A stretch of DNA of 64,000 nt from Paenibacillus camerounensis (GCF_000723885.1 NZ_CCDG010000010.1:16717-80716), one strand, 5' to 3'; positions 51,813-61,321 are shown, numbered from the stretch's first letter. Translations and numbers: made by a program. Notes: generated by a model not told the origin, from the letters alone.

Positions 51813-53497
51813 CTCCGCGGGAGCCTTTGGTCAGCAATACCAAATGCGACTGCGGACATCAGAATCCTGTTGGAACGGTGCTGTGCGAAGCCTGCGGCAA
51901 GCCTCAGGACGAGAAGGAGCTTGGAGCGGAAGGGAACCTGGAAATGCGTTATGACGGTGTTGCCCGCCGCTCACAGCGCATCAGGCAGGGCGTCATAGAC
52001 CGGATATGGAACTTCTTTTCCTCTGTCAAAATCGCGGTGTATCTGATTGTGATAACGCTGCTCGGCTCTATGCTGGGCACAATTTTTCCGCAGGAAAGCA
52101 CGTTTCTGAACATCGATGCATCAACCTACTATAAAGAAATGTACGGAACAGCCGGGAATATATATTATAGACTCGGCCTTTCGCACACCTATGAATCCTG
52201 GTGGTTTATTACCCTGCTTGTAATGATTGGTGCTTCGCTGGTGATCTGCAGCCTGGACCGTGTGCTTCCGCTCTATAAGGCGCTTACCCGCCAGAAGGTC
52301 CGCAAGCACCGCCAATTTCTGACGCGTCAGAAGGTTGTTCTGGTATCACCGCTGGAGGCTGACCCTGAAGCCTGGGTTGCTGCACTGTCAGAGCCGCTGA
52401 AGAAGCGGGGCTACCGTGTCAAGACGGAAGGGAGTGCTCTGCTAGCCGAGAAGCACCGTTTTAGCCGCTGGGGGCCTTACGTTATACATATTGGCCTGAT
52501 TATTTTTTTGCTTGCTGTATTGGCGCGGGGATTGCCTGGGCTTAATATGGATCAGCATCTTGCTTTTCCGCAGGGTGAGGCTGCGAGAATTCCGGAGACC
52601 ACCTATTATCTGAAAAATGAGCAGTTTACTGTGGAGTTCTACAGTGATGAAGAGATGCCGGAAGAGTTCCGCGGCAAAAAGGTGCTGCCCAAGCTGTATG
52701 AGACCCAGGCGGTGCTCTATGAGTGTACAGCGGACTGTACCGACCCTGCCCGGGAGCCGGTGCTTGCAGAGGTTGCAAGGCACGACATCAGGGTGAATTC
52801 ACCGCTCAGCTACAAAGGTTTGAAAGCGTATCAGTTTGATTATGACCTGACACCGGTACTGCGTTCGGTACAGCCGGAGCTGGTCAATTCATTAACCGGA
52901 GAGGCATACGGCAAGTTTAAGCTTGATATGAGGAATCCGGAGCGCACGTTCCAGACCGGCCCTTATACCCTTTCCCTTAAAGAGAAATACATGGACTTCG
53001 GCCTGAATGAGGAGGGACGGCCGGTGTCTAAGTCACCGTATCCGAATGCGCCGGCATTTCTGTTTCTGATTACCGGTCCGGGGCTGCCCGGTGAAGGACA
53101 GCAGTATTTTTATTTTCCGAAGCAGGTGGATAAGGAGCAGTTCCAGCAGCAGGCGATTAATGAGCGGCTGGGCGGCAGCGGACGTTTTCTGGAGCTTGAG
53201 GTACAGGACATGAGTGATGTTGACTTTGCAGCATCGACGTCGTATCTCAATATCCGTATAGACCGGGCAATGCCGTTTGTCTGGACTGGAGCGGGGATTG
53301 TAATGCTGGGGCTCGTGCTGGGCTTCTACTGGCAGCACAGACGCATCTGGCTCCGTGTGGAAGACAGAGAGCTTGTGCTTGGAGGGCATACCAATAAGAA
53401 CTGGTTCGGCTTCCGGCGCGAGATTGCAGCCGTTCTGAACAAGGTTGACCTGATAGTCGATGAAAAATCATTGGACAACGGGGGAGGTCTGGCATGA
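51809..53497 (+). CDS. resB: Cytochrome c biogenesis protein ResB (Ccs1)
   Basis: A 562-residue membrane protein. The N-terminus has a CxC/CxxC zinc-ribbon-like segment (CDCGHQNP, CEACGKP), as in B. subtilis ResB. Four membrane helices include IWNFFSSVKIAVYLIVI and WGPYVIHIGLIIFLLAVL (His is a possible haem ligand); the last is at about residue 490. A large outer domain lies between helices three and four. With ResC it moves and attaches haem. Confidence 0.94.
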   Translation: MTPREPLVSNTKCDCGHQNPVGTVLCEACGKPQDEKELGAEGNLEMRYDGVARRSQRIRQGVIDRIWNFFSSVKIAVYLIVITLLGSMLGTIFPQESTFLNIDASTYYKEMYGTAGNIYYRLGLSHTYESWWFITLLVMIGASLVICSLDRVLPLYKALTRQKVRKHRQFLTRQKVVLVSPLEADPEAWVAALSEPLKKRGYRVKTEGSALLAEKHRFSRWGPYVIHIGLIIFLLAVLARGLPGLNMDQHLAFPQGEAARIPETTYYLKNEQFTVEFYSDEEMPEEFRGKKVLPKLYETQAVLYECTADCTDPAREPVLAEVARHDIRVNSPLSYKGLKAYQFDYDLTPVLRSVQPELVNSLTGEAYGKFKLDMRNPERTFQTGPYTLSLKEKYMDFGLNEEGRPVSKSPYPNAPAFLFLITGPGLPGEGQQYFYFPKQVDKEQFQQQAINERLGGSGRFLELEVQDMSDVDFAASTSYLNIRIDRAMPFVWTGAGIVMLGLVLGFYWQHRRIWLRVEDRELVLGGHTNKNWFGFRREIAAVLNKVDLIVDEKSLDNGGGLA

Positions 53498-54756
53498 GCC
53501 TGCTCGATTTCAGCAGTGATGTGTTTATAATTGCCTTCTTTTTGTACAGCGGTGCGTTTATGCTGTTCACGATCGCTATTATGGGCCGCCGTTGGTCCGG
53601 CAGAAAGCCTGAAGAGCATACAGCCCGCTGGGGCAAGGCTGCTTTTATCGCCTCATCACTCGGACTCCTCTGCCATCTCGCTTACTTCATTACCCGCTGG
53701 ATGGGCTCAGGCCATATTCCGGTCAGCAATATGTATGAATTCATGACTTTTTTATCGATGATGATTATGGTTGCCTTCACCGTGATATTTGCCATCTACC
53801 GCACTATCATTCTCGGTGTATTTGCGGTTCCGGTATCTATAATAGTAATGGCTTATGCGGCGGTGTTTCCTCAGGAGGTACAGCCGCTGATCCCTTCCCT
53901 GAAGTCTATTTACCTGAATATCCATGTTACGCTTGCGGCGCTGGGCGAATCCTTCTTTGCTGTCGGCTTTGCCGCCGGCCTGATGTACCTGCTGCGCACT
54001 GTGAATTTTGACAGTACAGCACGCAGTGACCGCAAACAGCAGCGGCTGGTTGAATTTACTCTCTTCTCGATCATTGTTATAATTGGATTTCTCGGAAGTG
54101 TGTTCGCCTTCCGCGGAGCAGGGTACGAATCTGTTTTTGTCCGCAGCAACGTAACGATTGACAGCTCCGGGCAGGGAGATAGTACAATAGAGAAAGTGAG
54201 TTATAAAATGCCGCCGATTGTGGCACCTTACCAGAGCGAAACAGAGGTTTTTCAGCCGTTTCTCGGTATAACGAAGCCGCTGTTTGAAGCACCCTCCTGG
54301 ATGAACGGTGTTAATGCCGGGCGCAAATTCAACACTGTCATCTGGTCGCTGCTCTCCGGGCTGATTCTCTATACTATGCTCCGCCTGATCGTCCGCAGGC
54401 TGCTGGGTAAGGCGATTCATCCGGTGCTGGACGGAATTGACGAGAATGATCTCGATGAGATTACGTACAGGGCGATTGCGATCGGCTTTCCGATCTTTAC
54501 GCTTGGAGCATTGATTTTTGCTATGATCTGGGCGCAGATTGCCTGGGGCCGGTTCTGGGGCTGGGACCCGAAGGAGGTATGGGCTCTTGTCACGTGGCTG
54601 TTCTATAGCGCTTATCTGCATTTGCGGCTGGCCCGCGGCTGGCAGGGGCGCAGATCTGCGTGGCTTGCCGTATTAGGCTTTCTGGTGGTCATGTTTACCC
54701 TGATAGGTGTAAATCTGGTTATTGCCGGACTTCATTCCTATGCGGGAACGGACTGA
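53494..54756 (+). CDS. resC: Cytochrome c biogenesis protein ResC (CcsA)
   Basis: A 420-residue membrane protein with about eight helices. The haem-handling WWD signature is WGRFWGWDPKEVWALVTWLF near the end, and histidines occur in LNIHVTLAALGESF and LAGLHSY-like positions. The start overlaps resB by four bases (ATGA). Partner of ResB in the system II cytochrome c synthase. Confidence 0.95.
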   Translation: MSLLDFSSDVFIIAFFLYSGAFMLFTIAIMGRRWSGRKPEEHTARWGKAAFIASSLGLLCHLAYFITRWMGSGHIPVSNMYEFMTFLSMMIMVAFTVIFAIYRTIILGVFAVPVSIIVMAYAAVFPQEVQPLIPSLKSIYLNIHVTLAALGESFFAVGFAAGLMYLLRTVNFDSTARSDRKQQRLVEFTLFSIIVIIGFLGSVFAFRGAGYESVFVRSNVTIDSSGQGDSTIEKVSYKMPPIVAPYQSETEVFQPFLGITKPLFEAPSWMNGVNAGRKFNTVIWSLLSGLILYTMLRLIVRRLLGKAIHPVLDGIDENDLDEITYRAIAIGFPIFTLGALIFAMIWAQIAWGRFWGWDPKEVWALVTWLFYSAYLHLRLARGWQGRRSAWLAVLGFLVVMFTLIGVNLVIAGLHSYAGTD

Positions 54757-54866
54757 ATTCGTTTATACCATGATATTTTGCGTTATAGTAATGTAAATCC
54801 CATGCCTTCAGGCGTGATGCGTATTAGGGTAATGTTCAACTGTAATTGATGAAGGGGTTGTTGTTA

Positions 54867-55583
54867 ATGGCTGAGCATCTGAATAGAATTCTGGTGGTAG
54901 ATGACGAGGAGCGGATTCGCCGCCTGCTAAAAATGTATCTTGAAAAAGAAGGCTACGAAATCGACGAAGCGGAGGACGGTGAAATTGCGCTGCGCAAAGC
55001 TACAGCCAATGATTACGGTCTAATCCTGCTTGACGTTATGCTTCCGGGGATCGACGGGATCGAAGTGCTAACCAGACTTAGAGGCGTCAAGTCCACTCCG
55101 GTCCTGATGCTGACCGCCAAGGGCGAAGAGATCAACCGCGTTCAGGGCTTCGAAATGGGAGCAGACGACTATGTGGTTAAGCCGTTCAGCCCGCGCGAGG
55201 TCATTTACCGGGTTAAGGCTATTATGCGCCGTTCGTCGGCGACAGCCTTTTTATCCAAAGAGAGCAATTCCAGCAATAATATTGTATTTCCGCATCTCAT
55301 TATTGAGCATGATGCCCACCGAGTCACGGCCGGCGGACAGGAGGTCAGCCTGACTCCGAAGGAATATGAGCTGCTGCATTATCTGGCTATATCGCCGGAC
55401 AAGGTGTTCTCCCGCGAGGAGCTGCTGAAGGATGTCTGGAACTACGAATTTTTCGGAGATCTGCGTACGGTTGACACCCATGTCAAAAGACTCCGCGAAA
55501 AGCTGAATAAAGTATCACCGGAATCAGCGGCAATGATCACTACAGTCTGGGGAGTCGGCTACAAGCTCGAGGTACCCAAATAG
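54867..55583 (+). CDS. resD: Response regulator ResD
   Basis: A 238-residue OmpR-family regulator: acidic pocket VDDEERIRRLLKMYL, phospho-Asp in LLDVMLPGIDGIEV, switch lysine in DDYVVKPFSPREV and a C-terminal winged helix ending WGVGYKLEVPK. In B. subtilis ResD controls respiration and anaerobic genes. ATG 54867 is behind AAGGGG; a TTG at 54846 is also in frame. The 110 bases before it contain AATGTTCA, also present before resA. Confidence 0.95.
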   Translation: MAEHLNRILVVDDEERIRRLLKMYLEKEGYEIDEAEDGEIALRKATANDYGLILLDVMLPGIDGIEVLTRLRGVKSTPVLMLTAKGEEINRVQGFEMGADDYVVKPFSPREVIYRVKAIMRRSSATAFLSKESNSSNNIVFPHLIIEHDAHRVTAGGQEVSLTPKEYELLHYLAISPDKVFSREELLKDVWNYEFFGDLRTVDTHVKRLREKLNKVSPESAAMITTVWGVGYKLEVPK

Positions 55584-57029
55584 GTGAGTTTCTGGAGAAG
55601 CCTTGTCGGCAAGCTGTGGGTTACGATCATCTGCCTGGTTGCTGTCGTGCTGATTACAGTAGGACTGTTCCTGCTTCCTTATATCGACAGTAACTTCGCC
55701 AATTCCGGGGCGATCAAACGTTTATTTACTTATGCCTGTATGATCGGGTTTTCGTTGACAACGTTCTTTGCGTTATTCCTGTTTACGAAGATCACACAGC
55801 CGATGCAGCAGGTTATAGAAGCGGCGAATAATATCCGCCGCGGCCAATACGGCACCAGGCTGAAGCTGCGGACCAGTGATGAGATTGGCCAGCTGGCAAC
55901 GTCATTCAATCATATGGCGGCAGAGCTTGAGGAGAATATCCGCAGCCTGAATCATGAGAAGGGACATTTGTCCAGCGTGCTTCGCAGCATGACTGATCCT
56001 GTAATCACCTTTGATAATGAAGGCCAGGTTATCCTCACAAATCCGCACGGGCAGAAGCTGCTGGAGATATGGAGCGATTTGAGCCTGGAGCATCAGCCGG
56101 AAGGCGATGCCGGACCTGGAGAGGAACATGCACATTTCAGCGCAGTTCCGCTGCCGCTGCGTCCATTGTTTATGGATACGCTTAGGCAGGGCGGGGATCA
56201 GCGTGCCAATGTCCATGTCCGTCAGGGGGTGTGGTCTGTACATATGGCGCCGCTCTATTCGGATGAGCGCATCCGTGGTGCGGTAGCTGTACTCCGGGAT
56301 GTAACGGAGGAAGTACGGCTGGAGAAGATGCGCCGCGACTTCGTGGCAAATGTATCACATGAGATCCGCACACCGCTCTCCATGATGCAGGGCTACAGTG
56401 AAGCACTGCTGGACGGAATGGCTTCCTCTCCGGAGGAGAGGAATGAGCTGGTACAGGTTATTCATGATGAATCGCTTCGTATGGGCAGACTGGTCAAGGA
56501 TTTGCTTGATCTCGCCCGGATGGAAGCGGGTCATACCGATATGATGATGGGGCAGGTGGATATGGGCGAGCTGCTCGAACGTATCTACCGCAAGTTTACC
56601 GTGCGTGCCAAGGAACGTGATATCATTCTGGAGCTGCACAAGTCTGAGGGGCAACTGCTGCTTAAGTTCGCGGATGTAGACAAGTTGGAACAGGTTCTGA
56701 CGAATCTGCTGGATAATGCATTCCGGCACACTCCGGCCGACAAGCAGATCTCTATTACAGGCAGTTCCATCGTGCTGGAGGGCCGCCGTTATCTGGAGCT
56801 TGCGATCCGCGACCAGGGCGCCGGAATTCATCCGGATGACCTGCCTTTTATCTTTGAACGCTTCTACAAGGCTGATAAGGCCCGTGTCCGCGGAGAGTCT
56901 GGCGGTACCGGACTGGGTCTGGCCATTGTTAAAAATATCGTCGAATCACATCATGGACAGATATTTGCCGCAAGCAGGCTTGGCGAGGGCACGACCTTTA
57001 CGCTACGGCTTCCTGTCGAAAAACAGTAA
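55584..57029 (+). CDS. resE: Sensor histidine kinase ResE
   Basis: A 481-residue kinase starting at a GTG directly after the resD stop. Two membrane helices (about residues 9-31 and 45-70), a HAMP domain (FTKITQPMQQVIEAANNIRR), a PAS domain (about residues 125-240), the H-box FVANVSHEIRTPLSMMQGYS, and an ATPase domain with GGTGLGLAIVKNIVESHHG. The outer loop is only about a dozen residues, shorter than the extracellular domain of typical ResE, so sensing probably depends on the PAS domain. A terminator follows. Confidence 0.94.
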   Translation: MSFWRSLVGKLWVTIICLVAVVLITVGLFLLPYIDSNFANSGAIKRLFTYACMIGFSLTTFFALFLFTKITQPMQQVIEAANNIRRGQYGTRLKLRTSDEIGQLATSFNHMAAELEENIRSLNHEKGHLSSVLRSMTDPVITFDNEGQVILTNPHGQKLLEIWSDLSLEHQPEGDAGPGEEHAHFSAVPLPLRPLFMDTLRQGGDQRANVHVRQGVWSVHMAPLYSDERIRGAVAVLRDVTEEVRLEKMRRDFVANVSHEIRTPLSMMQGYSEALLDGMASSPEERNELVQVIHDESLRMGRLVKDLLDLARMEAGHTDMMMGQVDMGELLERIYRKFTVRAKERDIILELHKSEGQLLLKFADVDKLEQVLTNLLDNAFRHTPADKQISITGSSIVLEGRRYLELAIRDQGAGIHPDDLPFIFERFYKADKARVRGESGGTGLGLAIVKNIVESHHGQIFAASRLGEGTTFTLRLPVEKQ

Positions 57030-57048
57030 ATTCAGACTTAGACTGACA

Positions 57049-57075
57049 GCGCCTCTGAATGCAGAGGTGCTTTTT
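57049..57075 (+). terminator. Terminator after resE
   Basis: GCGCCTCTG pairs with CAGAGGTGC around AATG, followed by TTTTT. Confidence 0.88.
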
Positions 57076-57146
57076 GTTGAAAGGACTCCTTTAATCTTGT
57101 TCAACGTGGAACATAACATACCCGTCACTTTAGGAGGCAATTATTG

Positions 57147-58640
57147 ATGATTTTATCATTGGATCAAGGGACTACCAGCTCCAGGGCTATACTGTTTGAC
57201 CAAGAAGCCGGTATGGTAGCCCAGGGGCAATATGATATTAAGCAGTCCTTTCCCCGGCCCGGCTGGGTTGAGCATGATCCGGAGCAAATCTGGGAGAGCC
57301 AGCTGGCGGCGGCCAGAGATGCGATTCAGGCAAGCTCTGTTGCGCCTGCGGACATTTCGGCGATCGGCATTACTAACCAGCGTGAAACGGCGCTGATCTG
57401 GGACAGGAAGACGGGAGAACCGGTGTATCCGGCGATCGTATGGCAGGACCGGCGTACAGCACCGCAGTGTGAGGAGATCAAGCGCCAGGGGCTGGCCCGG
57501 GAGATTGCCGGTAAGACAGGCCTGGTGGTAGACGCTTACTTCTCTGCAACCAAGCTGGCTTGGATTCTGGACCACGTGGAGGGCTCCAGAGCGCGTGCTG
57601 AACGCGGGGAGCTGCTGGCCGGCACAGTGGACACCTGGCTCATCTGGAAGCTTACAGGCGGCGCTGTGCATGCGACAGATGTGACCAATGCTTCGCGGAC
57701 GATGCTGTATAACCTGCATGAACGCATATGGGACGATCAGCTGATTCAGGAATTGAATATCCCCCGGGCGATGCTGCCGGAAGTCCGCATGTCCGGCGGA
57801 GATTTCGGCATCGCGGATAGCCGCTGGTTCGGTGCGGAAATTCCTATCCGGTCTGTGCTCGGGGATCAGCAGGCTGCGTTGTTCGGCCATACCTGTCTGG
57901 AAGCGGGCAGTGCCAAAAATACATACGGTACAGGCTGCTTCATACTCATGAACACAGGAACAGAAGCTGTTACCTCCAAGCACGGCCTGCTGACCACCGT
58001 TGCGTGGGGAATGGGAGACGAGCTGTATTATGCGCTCGAAGGCAGTGTATTTGTTGCCGGAGCGGCTGTGCAGTGGCTGCATGAAGGGCTTGGCCTGATC
58101 GACGGGCCGGCTGATTCTGAGCAGAAGGCTGCTGAGGTGGAAGACAGTGAAGGCGTAGTAGTAGTACCTGCGTTCACTGGGCTTGGCGCCCCGTACTGGG
58201 ATATGTATGCCCGCGGGGCCGTCTTCGGCCTCACCCGGGGCACAACCGCCGGTCATCTAGTACGGGCTACGCTGGAGGCACTGGCATTCCAGTCCCGTGA
58301 TGTAATCGGCGCAATGGAGAAGGATGCCGGTATGCCGCTCACGGGATTGCGGGTTGACGGGGGGGCCGTGCGCAATGATCTGCTGATGCAGTTCCAGGCA
58401 GACATTCTCGGCAGCACAGTGACCCGTACCACCTATGCCGAAACAACAGCGCTGGGTGCAGCACTGCTGGCCGGTCTGACCTCCGGAATCTGGTCCAGAG
58501 AGCAGCTGGAGAGCTTCAATAAAGCGGAGCGTGACTTTGAGCCCCGGATGGACGGAGAAGAGAGGGAACAACGCTACAACGTGTGGAAAGACGCGGTAGA
58601 GCGGACTATGGGCTGGGAGAAGCATGAAGCAAGGCATTAG
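57147..58640 (+). CDS. glpK: Glycerol kinase
   Basis: A 497-residue FGGY-family kinase that phosphorylates glycerol. Landmarks are LSLDQGTTSSRAILFD (phosphate loop), AIGITNQRETALIWDR, the FGGY signatures including FVAGAAVQWLHEGLGL and GLRVDGGAVRNDLLMQ. The His phosphorylated by HPr in Bacillota enzymes is expected in the FGHTCLEAGSAKNTYGTG region. ATG 57147 follows TAGGAGG. glpF and glpD, its usual companions, are not adjacent. The leader contains a near-palindrome GTTCAACGTGGAAC. Confidence 0.96.
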   Translation: MILSLDQGTTSSRAILFDQEAGMVAQGQYDIKQSFPRPGWVEHDPEQIWESQLAAARDAIQASSVAPADISAIGITNQRETALIWDRKTGEPVYPAIVWQDRRTAPQCEEIKRQGLAREIAGKTGLVVDAYFSATKLAWILDHVEGSRARAERGELLAGTVDTWLIWKLTGGAVHATDVTNASRTMLYNLHERIWDDQLIQELNIPRAMLPEVRMSGGDFGIADSRWFGAEIPIRSVLGDQQAALFGHTCLEAGSAKNTYGTGCFILMNTGTEAVTSKHGLLTTVAWGMGDELYYALEGSVFVAGAAVQWLHEGLGLIDGPADSEQKAAEVEDSEGVVVVPAFTGLGAPYWDMYARGAVFGLTRGTTAGHLVRATLEALAFQSRDVIGAMEKDAGMPLTGLRVDGGAVRNDLLMQFQADILGSTVTRTTYAETTALGAALLAGLTSGIWSREQLESFNKAERDFEPRMDGEEREQRYNVWKDAVERTMGWEKHEARH

Positions 58641-58694
58641 CTGCTTTCTGATCCGCGTTTTAGCAGGATGCGAATTAAGGGTGTTCGCCATAAC

Positions 58695-58747
58695 AAAAGC
58701 AACCTGCAGGCAAGTTATCACTTGTCCGCAGGTTGCTTTTGTTTTTG
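58695..58747. terminator. Bidirectional terminator between glpK and the minus-strand operon
   Basis: AAAAGCAACCTGC and GCAGGTTGCTTTT with an inner GGCAAGT/ACTTGTCC stem; T-rich on both strands. Confidence 0.9.
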
Positions 58748-58770
58748 TTGATTAGAGCATTATTGAGTAA

Positions 58771-59121
58771 TTAAGCTTGAAATGAAGGAACGATCAGCAT
58801 GCTCTCAAGCCCGGCTTTACGTCCAAGCCGGGAGAGCTGCATCTTGAGCAGCGGATTGTTCTCGAGAGCAAGGGTAACCTGCTGAAAACCGTCCGATTTG
58901 AACATGACAAAGCAGCTTTCCAGCAAAGGAACCACATCCGGAGCTGTGACATTCAGTTTGCGGCAGTCGATCTGCAGCTCGTATTCAGAGGGGACAATCG
59001 GATTAACCACCTGCTGGTAGGCTTGAATTGATCTGAGGCCGTCCTCATTGGAAAAGGTTCCTTCCAGATAAATATGCAGCTTTTTGTTCTCGGGATCGGT
59101 TTTTAGTACATATTTGCCCAT
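58771..59121 (-). CDS. Small STAS/SpoIIAA-like protein, unknown function
   Basis: A 116-residue soluble protein with alternating strands and helices; the pattern LHIYLEGTFSNEDGL, ELQIDCRKLNVTAPDVVPLL and VTLALENNPLLKMQLSRLGR resembles a STAS-like fold. ATG 59121 follows TTGGAGGC; a longer start at 59142 is possible. It is the third gene behind a c-di-GMP-type riboswitch. I do not recognise a specific family; STAS-like domains often act as protein-interaction modules. Confidence 0.65.
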   Translation of the reverse strand: MGKYVLKTDPENKKLHIYLEGTFSNEDGLRSIQAYQQVVNPIVPSEYELQIDCRKLNVTAPDVVPLLESCFVMFKSDGFQQVTLALENNPLLKMQLSRLGRKAGLESMLIVPSFQA

Positions 59122-59169
59122 TTGCTCAAGCCTCCAAAACAAGATAGGGGTGTTCTACATGCTTAAAAG

Positions 59170-59538
59170 CTACTTGATTTCCTCCAGTGTGGCAAGCAGT
59201 ACATTAAAGGCAGAGATGACCTTTGGAGCACCGATGGCCGGAACCAGATGCAGCAGGATGCCTTTGATCTGATCTACAGTCATGCCGACACGCAGAGCCA
59301 TCACATAATGAACGCCAAGCTGCTCGAACTGGCCCATTGTAATCAGGGCTGATATGACAGCAATTTCCTTCCAGTCTGAGCCGATCGTTGTACGCTGAAA
59401 AATATCGCCGTAAGCATTGCCCATAATATACTCGGCCAATTCCGGAAAATGCTCTTTAATCGGCGCTAACTGCTTGTTGCCGTAGTCTCCGGAGAGATTG
59501 GTAAAATGCTTGAGCCCGCTGTTCACTGAACTTTCCAC
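59170..59538 (-). CDS. Carboxymuconolactone decarboxylase-like (AhpD-fold) protein
   Basis: A 122-residue protein. DWKEIAVISALITMGQFEQL followed by GVHYVMALRVGMTVDQIKGI matches the all-helical CMD/AhpD fold. The CxxC pair of AhpD peroxiredoxin reductases is absent, so a redox role is unlikely and a decarboxylase or lactone-handling role is open. GTG start behind AGGAGG. It is 26 bases downstream of the ThDP enzyme gene in one transcript. Confidence 0.85.
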   Translation of the reverse strand: MESSVNSGLKHFTNLSGDYGNKQLAPIKEHFPELAEYIMGNAYGDIFQRTTIGSDWKEIAVISALITMGQFEQLGVHYVMALRVGMTVDQIKGILLHLVPAIGAPKVISAFNVLLATLEEIK

Positions 59539-59564
59539 TTAAGTAAACCTCCTGAATAATGTTA

Positions 59565-61196
59565 TTAAAGATTCAATACCCGGTGCGCCGTCGGAGGCAT
59601 TTCGTCACGGTCAGTAAGCAGTTCAATAACAGCTACCTTTCCTGAAGCAACTGCGTCATCAATAGCTGCGGCAAATTGCTCCGCAGTTTCACACTTATAG
59701 CCTACGGCGCCGAGGGACTCACCGAACTTCGCTGCATCCATCGGAACCTCGAAGAGGGTACCGTCGATTCTGCCGGTTGTCTTTTCCATACCCTTGAGGG
59801 CCATGTCCAGCTGCATGTTATTAACCACGATGAAAATAACCGGAAGGTTCTTGCAGACTGCAGTATTGATCTCTGCGCCCAGCATCATAAAGCAGCCGTC
59901 TCCTGTGATGCAGAGAACGGTCTCATCAGGTGACGCCGCCTTGGCGCCGATCGACATGCCGATAGCGTTGCCCATGCAGGCAAAATAAGCATCAAAGATA
60001 AAGCTTCCCGGTTTCTTAACATTGTACCATTTCACGGCATGGAAGCCGTGGCTGCCGTCATCTACAAATAGCGAGCTGTTATAAGGAATCTGATCGCTTA
60101 GTGTACTCAGGACCGAAGCAATCGAGAGCTTAGGCAATATAGGCAATTCGTCATGGTAATTAGCATCTGCTGTGATCTCATGTCTGACAACGGTATCTCT
60201 GTCGATATGCTGAAGATAGTAGCTCAGGTTGTCACGCAGATCACCGCTGACCGAAATCGTCTGCGAATTTAAGATTTTGCCGACAAAGGTAGGATCGGAA
60301 TCGAACTGGATCAGTGTTGCCGGATGATTTTCCGCTTTTAGATTGCAGATTGTCATATCACTCAGGCGTGAGCCGAGCACAATATAAAGATCGCTGCTGT
60401 TCAGCATGTCATCCCCGTGCTTGCAGCCGCCTACACCGCACGGGCCATGGTACAGCGGATGGTCCCAGGCGATAGCGCCTTTTCCGCCCGGCGAGGTAAC
60501 AACAGGGATATTAAAGGTTTCGGCCAGTTGAATAAGCTCCTGGTGTGTTCCTGAACGGTTAACGCCTTTACCGGCGATAATAAGCGGACGGGTTGATTCG
60601 TTAATAGCAGCGATTACGCGTTCAAAATTACCGGTGCTGACAACAGTCTCGCGCTCAGGAATGACAATGCGGCATTCCTCAAGCATTTCGGTCTGTACAT
60701 CAAAAGGGATGCACAGATGTACCGGCCCGCGTTTGCCGCTCAGGGCTATAGAAATGGCATGATTAAAAATCGTACTGAAATGATCTCCGCGCTCTACCAG
60801 CTTGCTGAATAAGGTAGCCGGTCTGAACATATCCGCCAGATCAGCCAGATAGGATGAAGAGTCCTGGCACTGGGGAATTCCGAGCTCTTTAATGGACTGG
60901 TGACCGGTAATGAACAGAACAGGGAGATTATTGGCTTTCGCATGTGCCGCTGCAGTAAGGAGGTTGGTTCCGCCCGGGCCGGAGGTCCCGAAGGCAACAC
61001 CAAGCCCTCCGGTTTTGAGTGCGTAGCCGGCGGCTTCGAAGCCGCAGCTGGACTCATGTCTGCCCGGAATAAATTCAATCCCGTAATCAACCATCTTAAG
61101 AGCTATAGGACAAATAGATTTGCCAATAATACCAAAGGAATGTGTTACGCCAAGGTTGTGAAGTGCCTCAGCCATATAATCTGCGACTGTTTTCAA
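59565..61196 (-). CDS. Thiamine-diphosphate-dependent enzyme, acetolactate-synthase-like
   Basis: About 543 residues with the three-domain ThDP layout. The N-terminal pyrimidine-binding domain has the catalytic Glu in PGRHESSCGFEAAGYA and FGTSGPGGTNLL. A central Rossmann-like domain has SRLSDMTICNLKAE. The C-terminal diphosphate-binding domain has GDGCFMMLGAEINTAVCKNL ending in VVNN (GDG...NN motif). It is not a clear IlvB, AlsS, pyruvate oxidase or benzoylformate decarboxylase, so the substrate is unknown; cleavage or ligation at an alpha-keto acid is expected. TTG 61196 behind AGGGTGG is preferred; a TTG at 61244 is also in frame. First gene of the riboswitch operon. Confidence 0.87.
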   Translation of the reverse strand: MKTVADYMAEALHNLGVTHSFGIIGKSICPIALKMVDYGIEFIPGRHESSCGFEAAGYALKTGGLGVAFGTSGPGGTNLLTAAAHAKANNLPVLFITGHQSIKELGIPQCQDSSSYLADLADMFRPATLFSKLVERGDHFSTIFNHAISIALSGKRGPVHLCIPFDVQTEMLEECRIVIPERETVVSTGNFERVIAAINESTRPLIIAGKGVNRSGTHQELIQLAETFNIPVVTSPGGKGAIAWDHPLYHGPCGVGGCKHGDDMLNSSDLYIVLGSRLSDMTICNLKAENHPATLIQFDSDPTFVGKILNSQTISVSGDLRDNLSYYLQHIDRDTVVRHEITADANYHDELPILPKLSIASVLSTLSDQIPYNSSLFVDDGSHGFHAVKWYNVKKPGSFIFDAYFACMGNAIGMSIGAKAASPDETVLCITGDGCFMMLGAEINTAVCKNLPVIFIVVNNMQLDMALKGMEKTTGRIDGTLFEVPMDAAKFGESLGAVGYKCETAEQFAAAIDDAVASGKVAVIELLTDRDEMPPTAHRVLNL

Positions 61197-61252
61197 GAGT
61201 TCCACCCTATCCGTTGTGTATTTTTCTAGCGACTCAAGTGACAATAGAATAC

Positions 61253-61274
61253 CTGTGCTCTAATGAGCACAGGC
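61253..61274 (-). terminator. Leader hairpin between riboswitch and ThDP enzyme gene
   Basis: CCTGTGCTC and GAGCACAGG form a perfect 9-bp stem around a 4-base loop. The downstream run TATTCTATT is only moderately T-rich, so it may be a weak terminator. Just before it, GCAACTGG (plus 61274-61281) can pair with the 3' strand of the aptamer (plus 61324-61332), suggesting a switch. Confidence 0.55.
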
Positions 61275-61321
61275 CAGTTGCACGTATAGCCGTTGAGAAC
61301 GTAATTATTCTAACGTCCCGG

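Noticed and set aside
57156..58256. Minus-strand open frame of 366 codons opposite glpK
   Set aside because: Antisense shadow of a well-conserved kinase gene; composition is Arg/His/Gln-rich as expected for a reverse frame.
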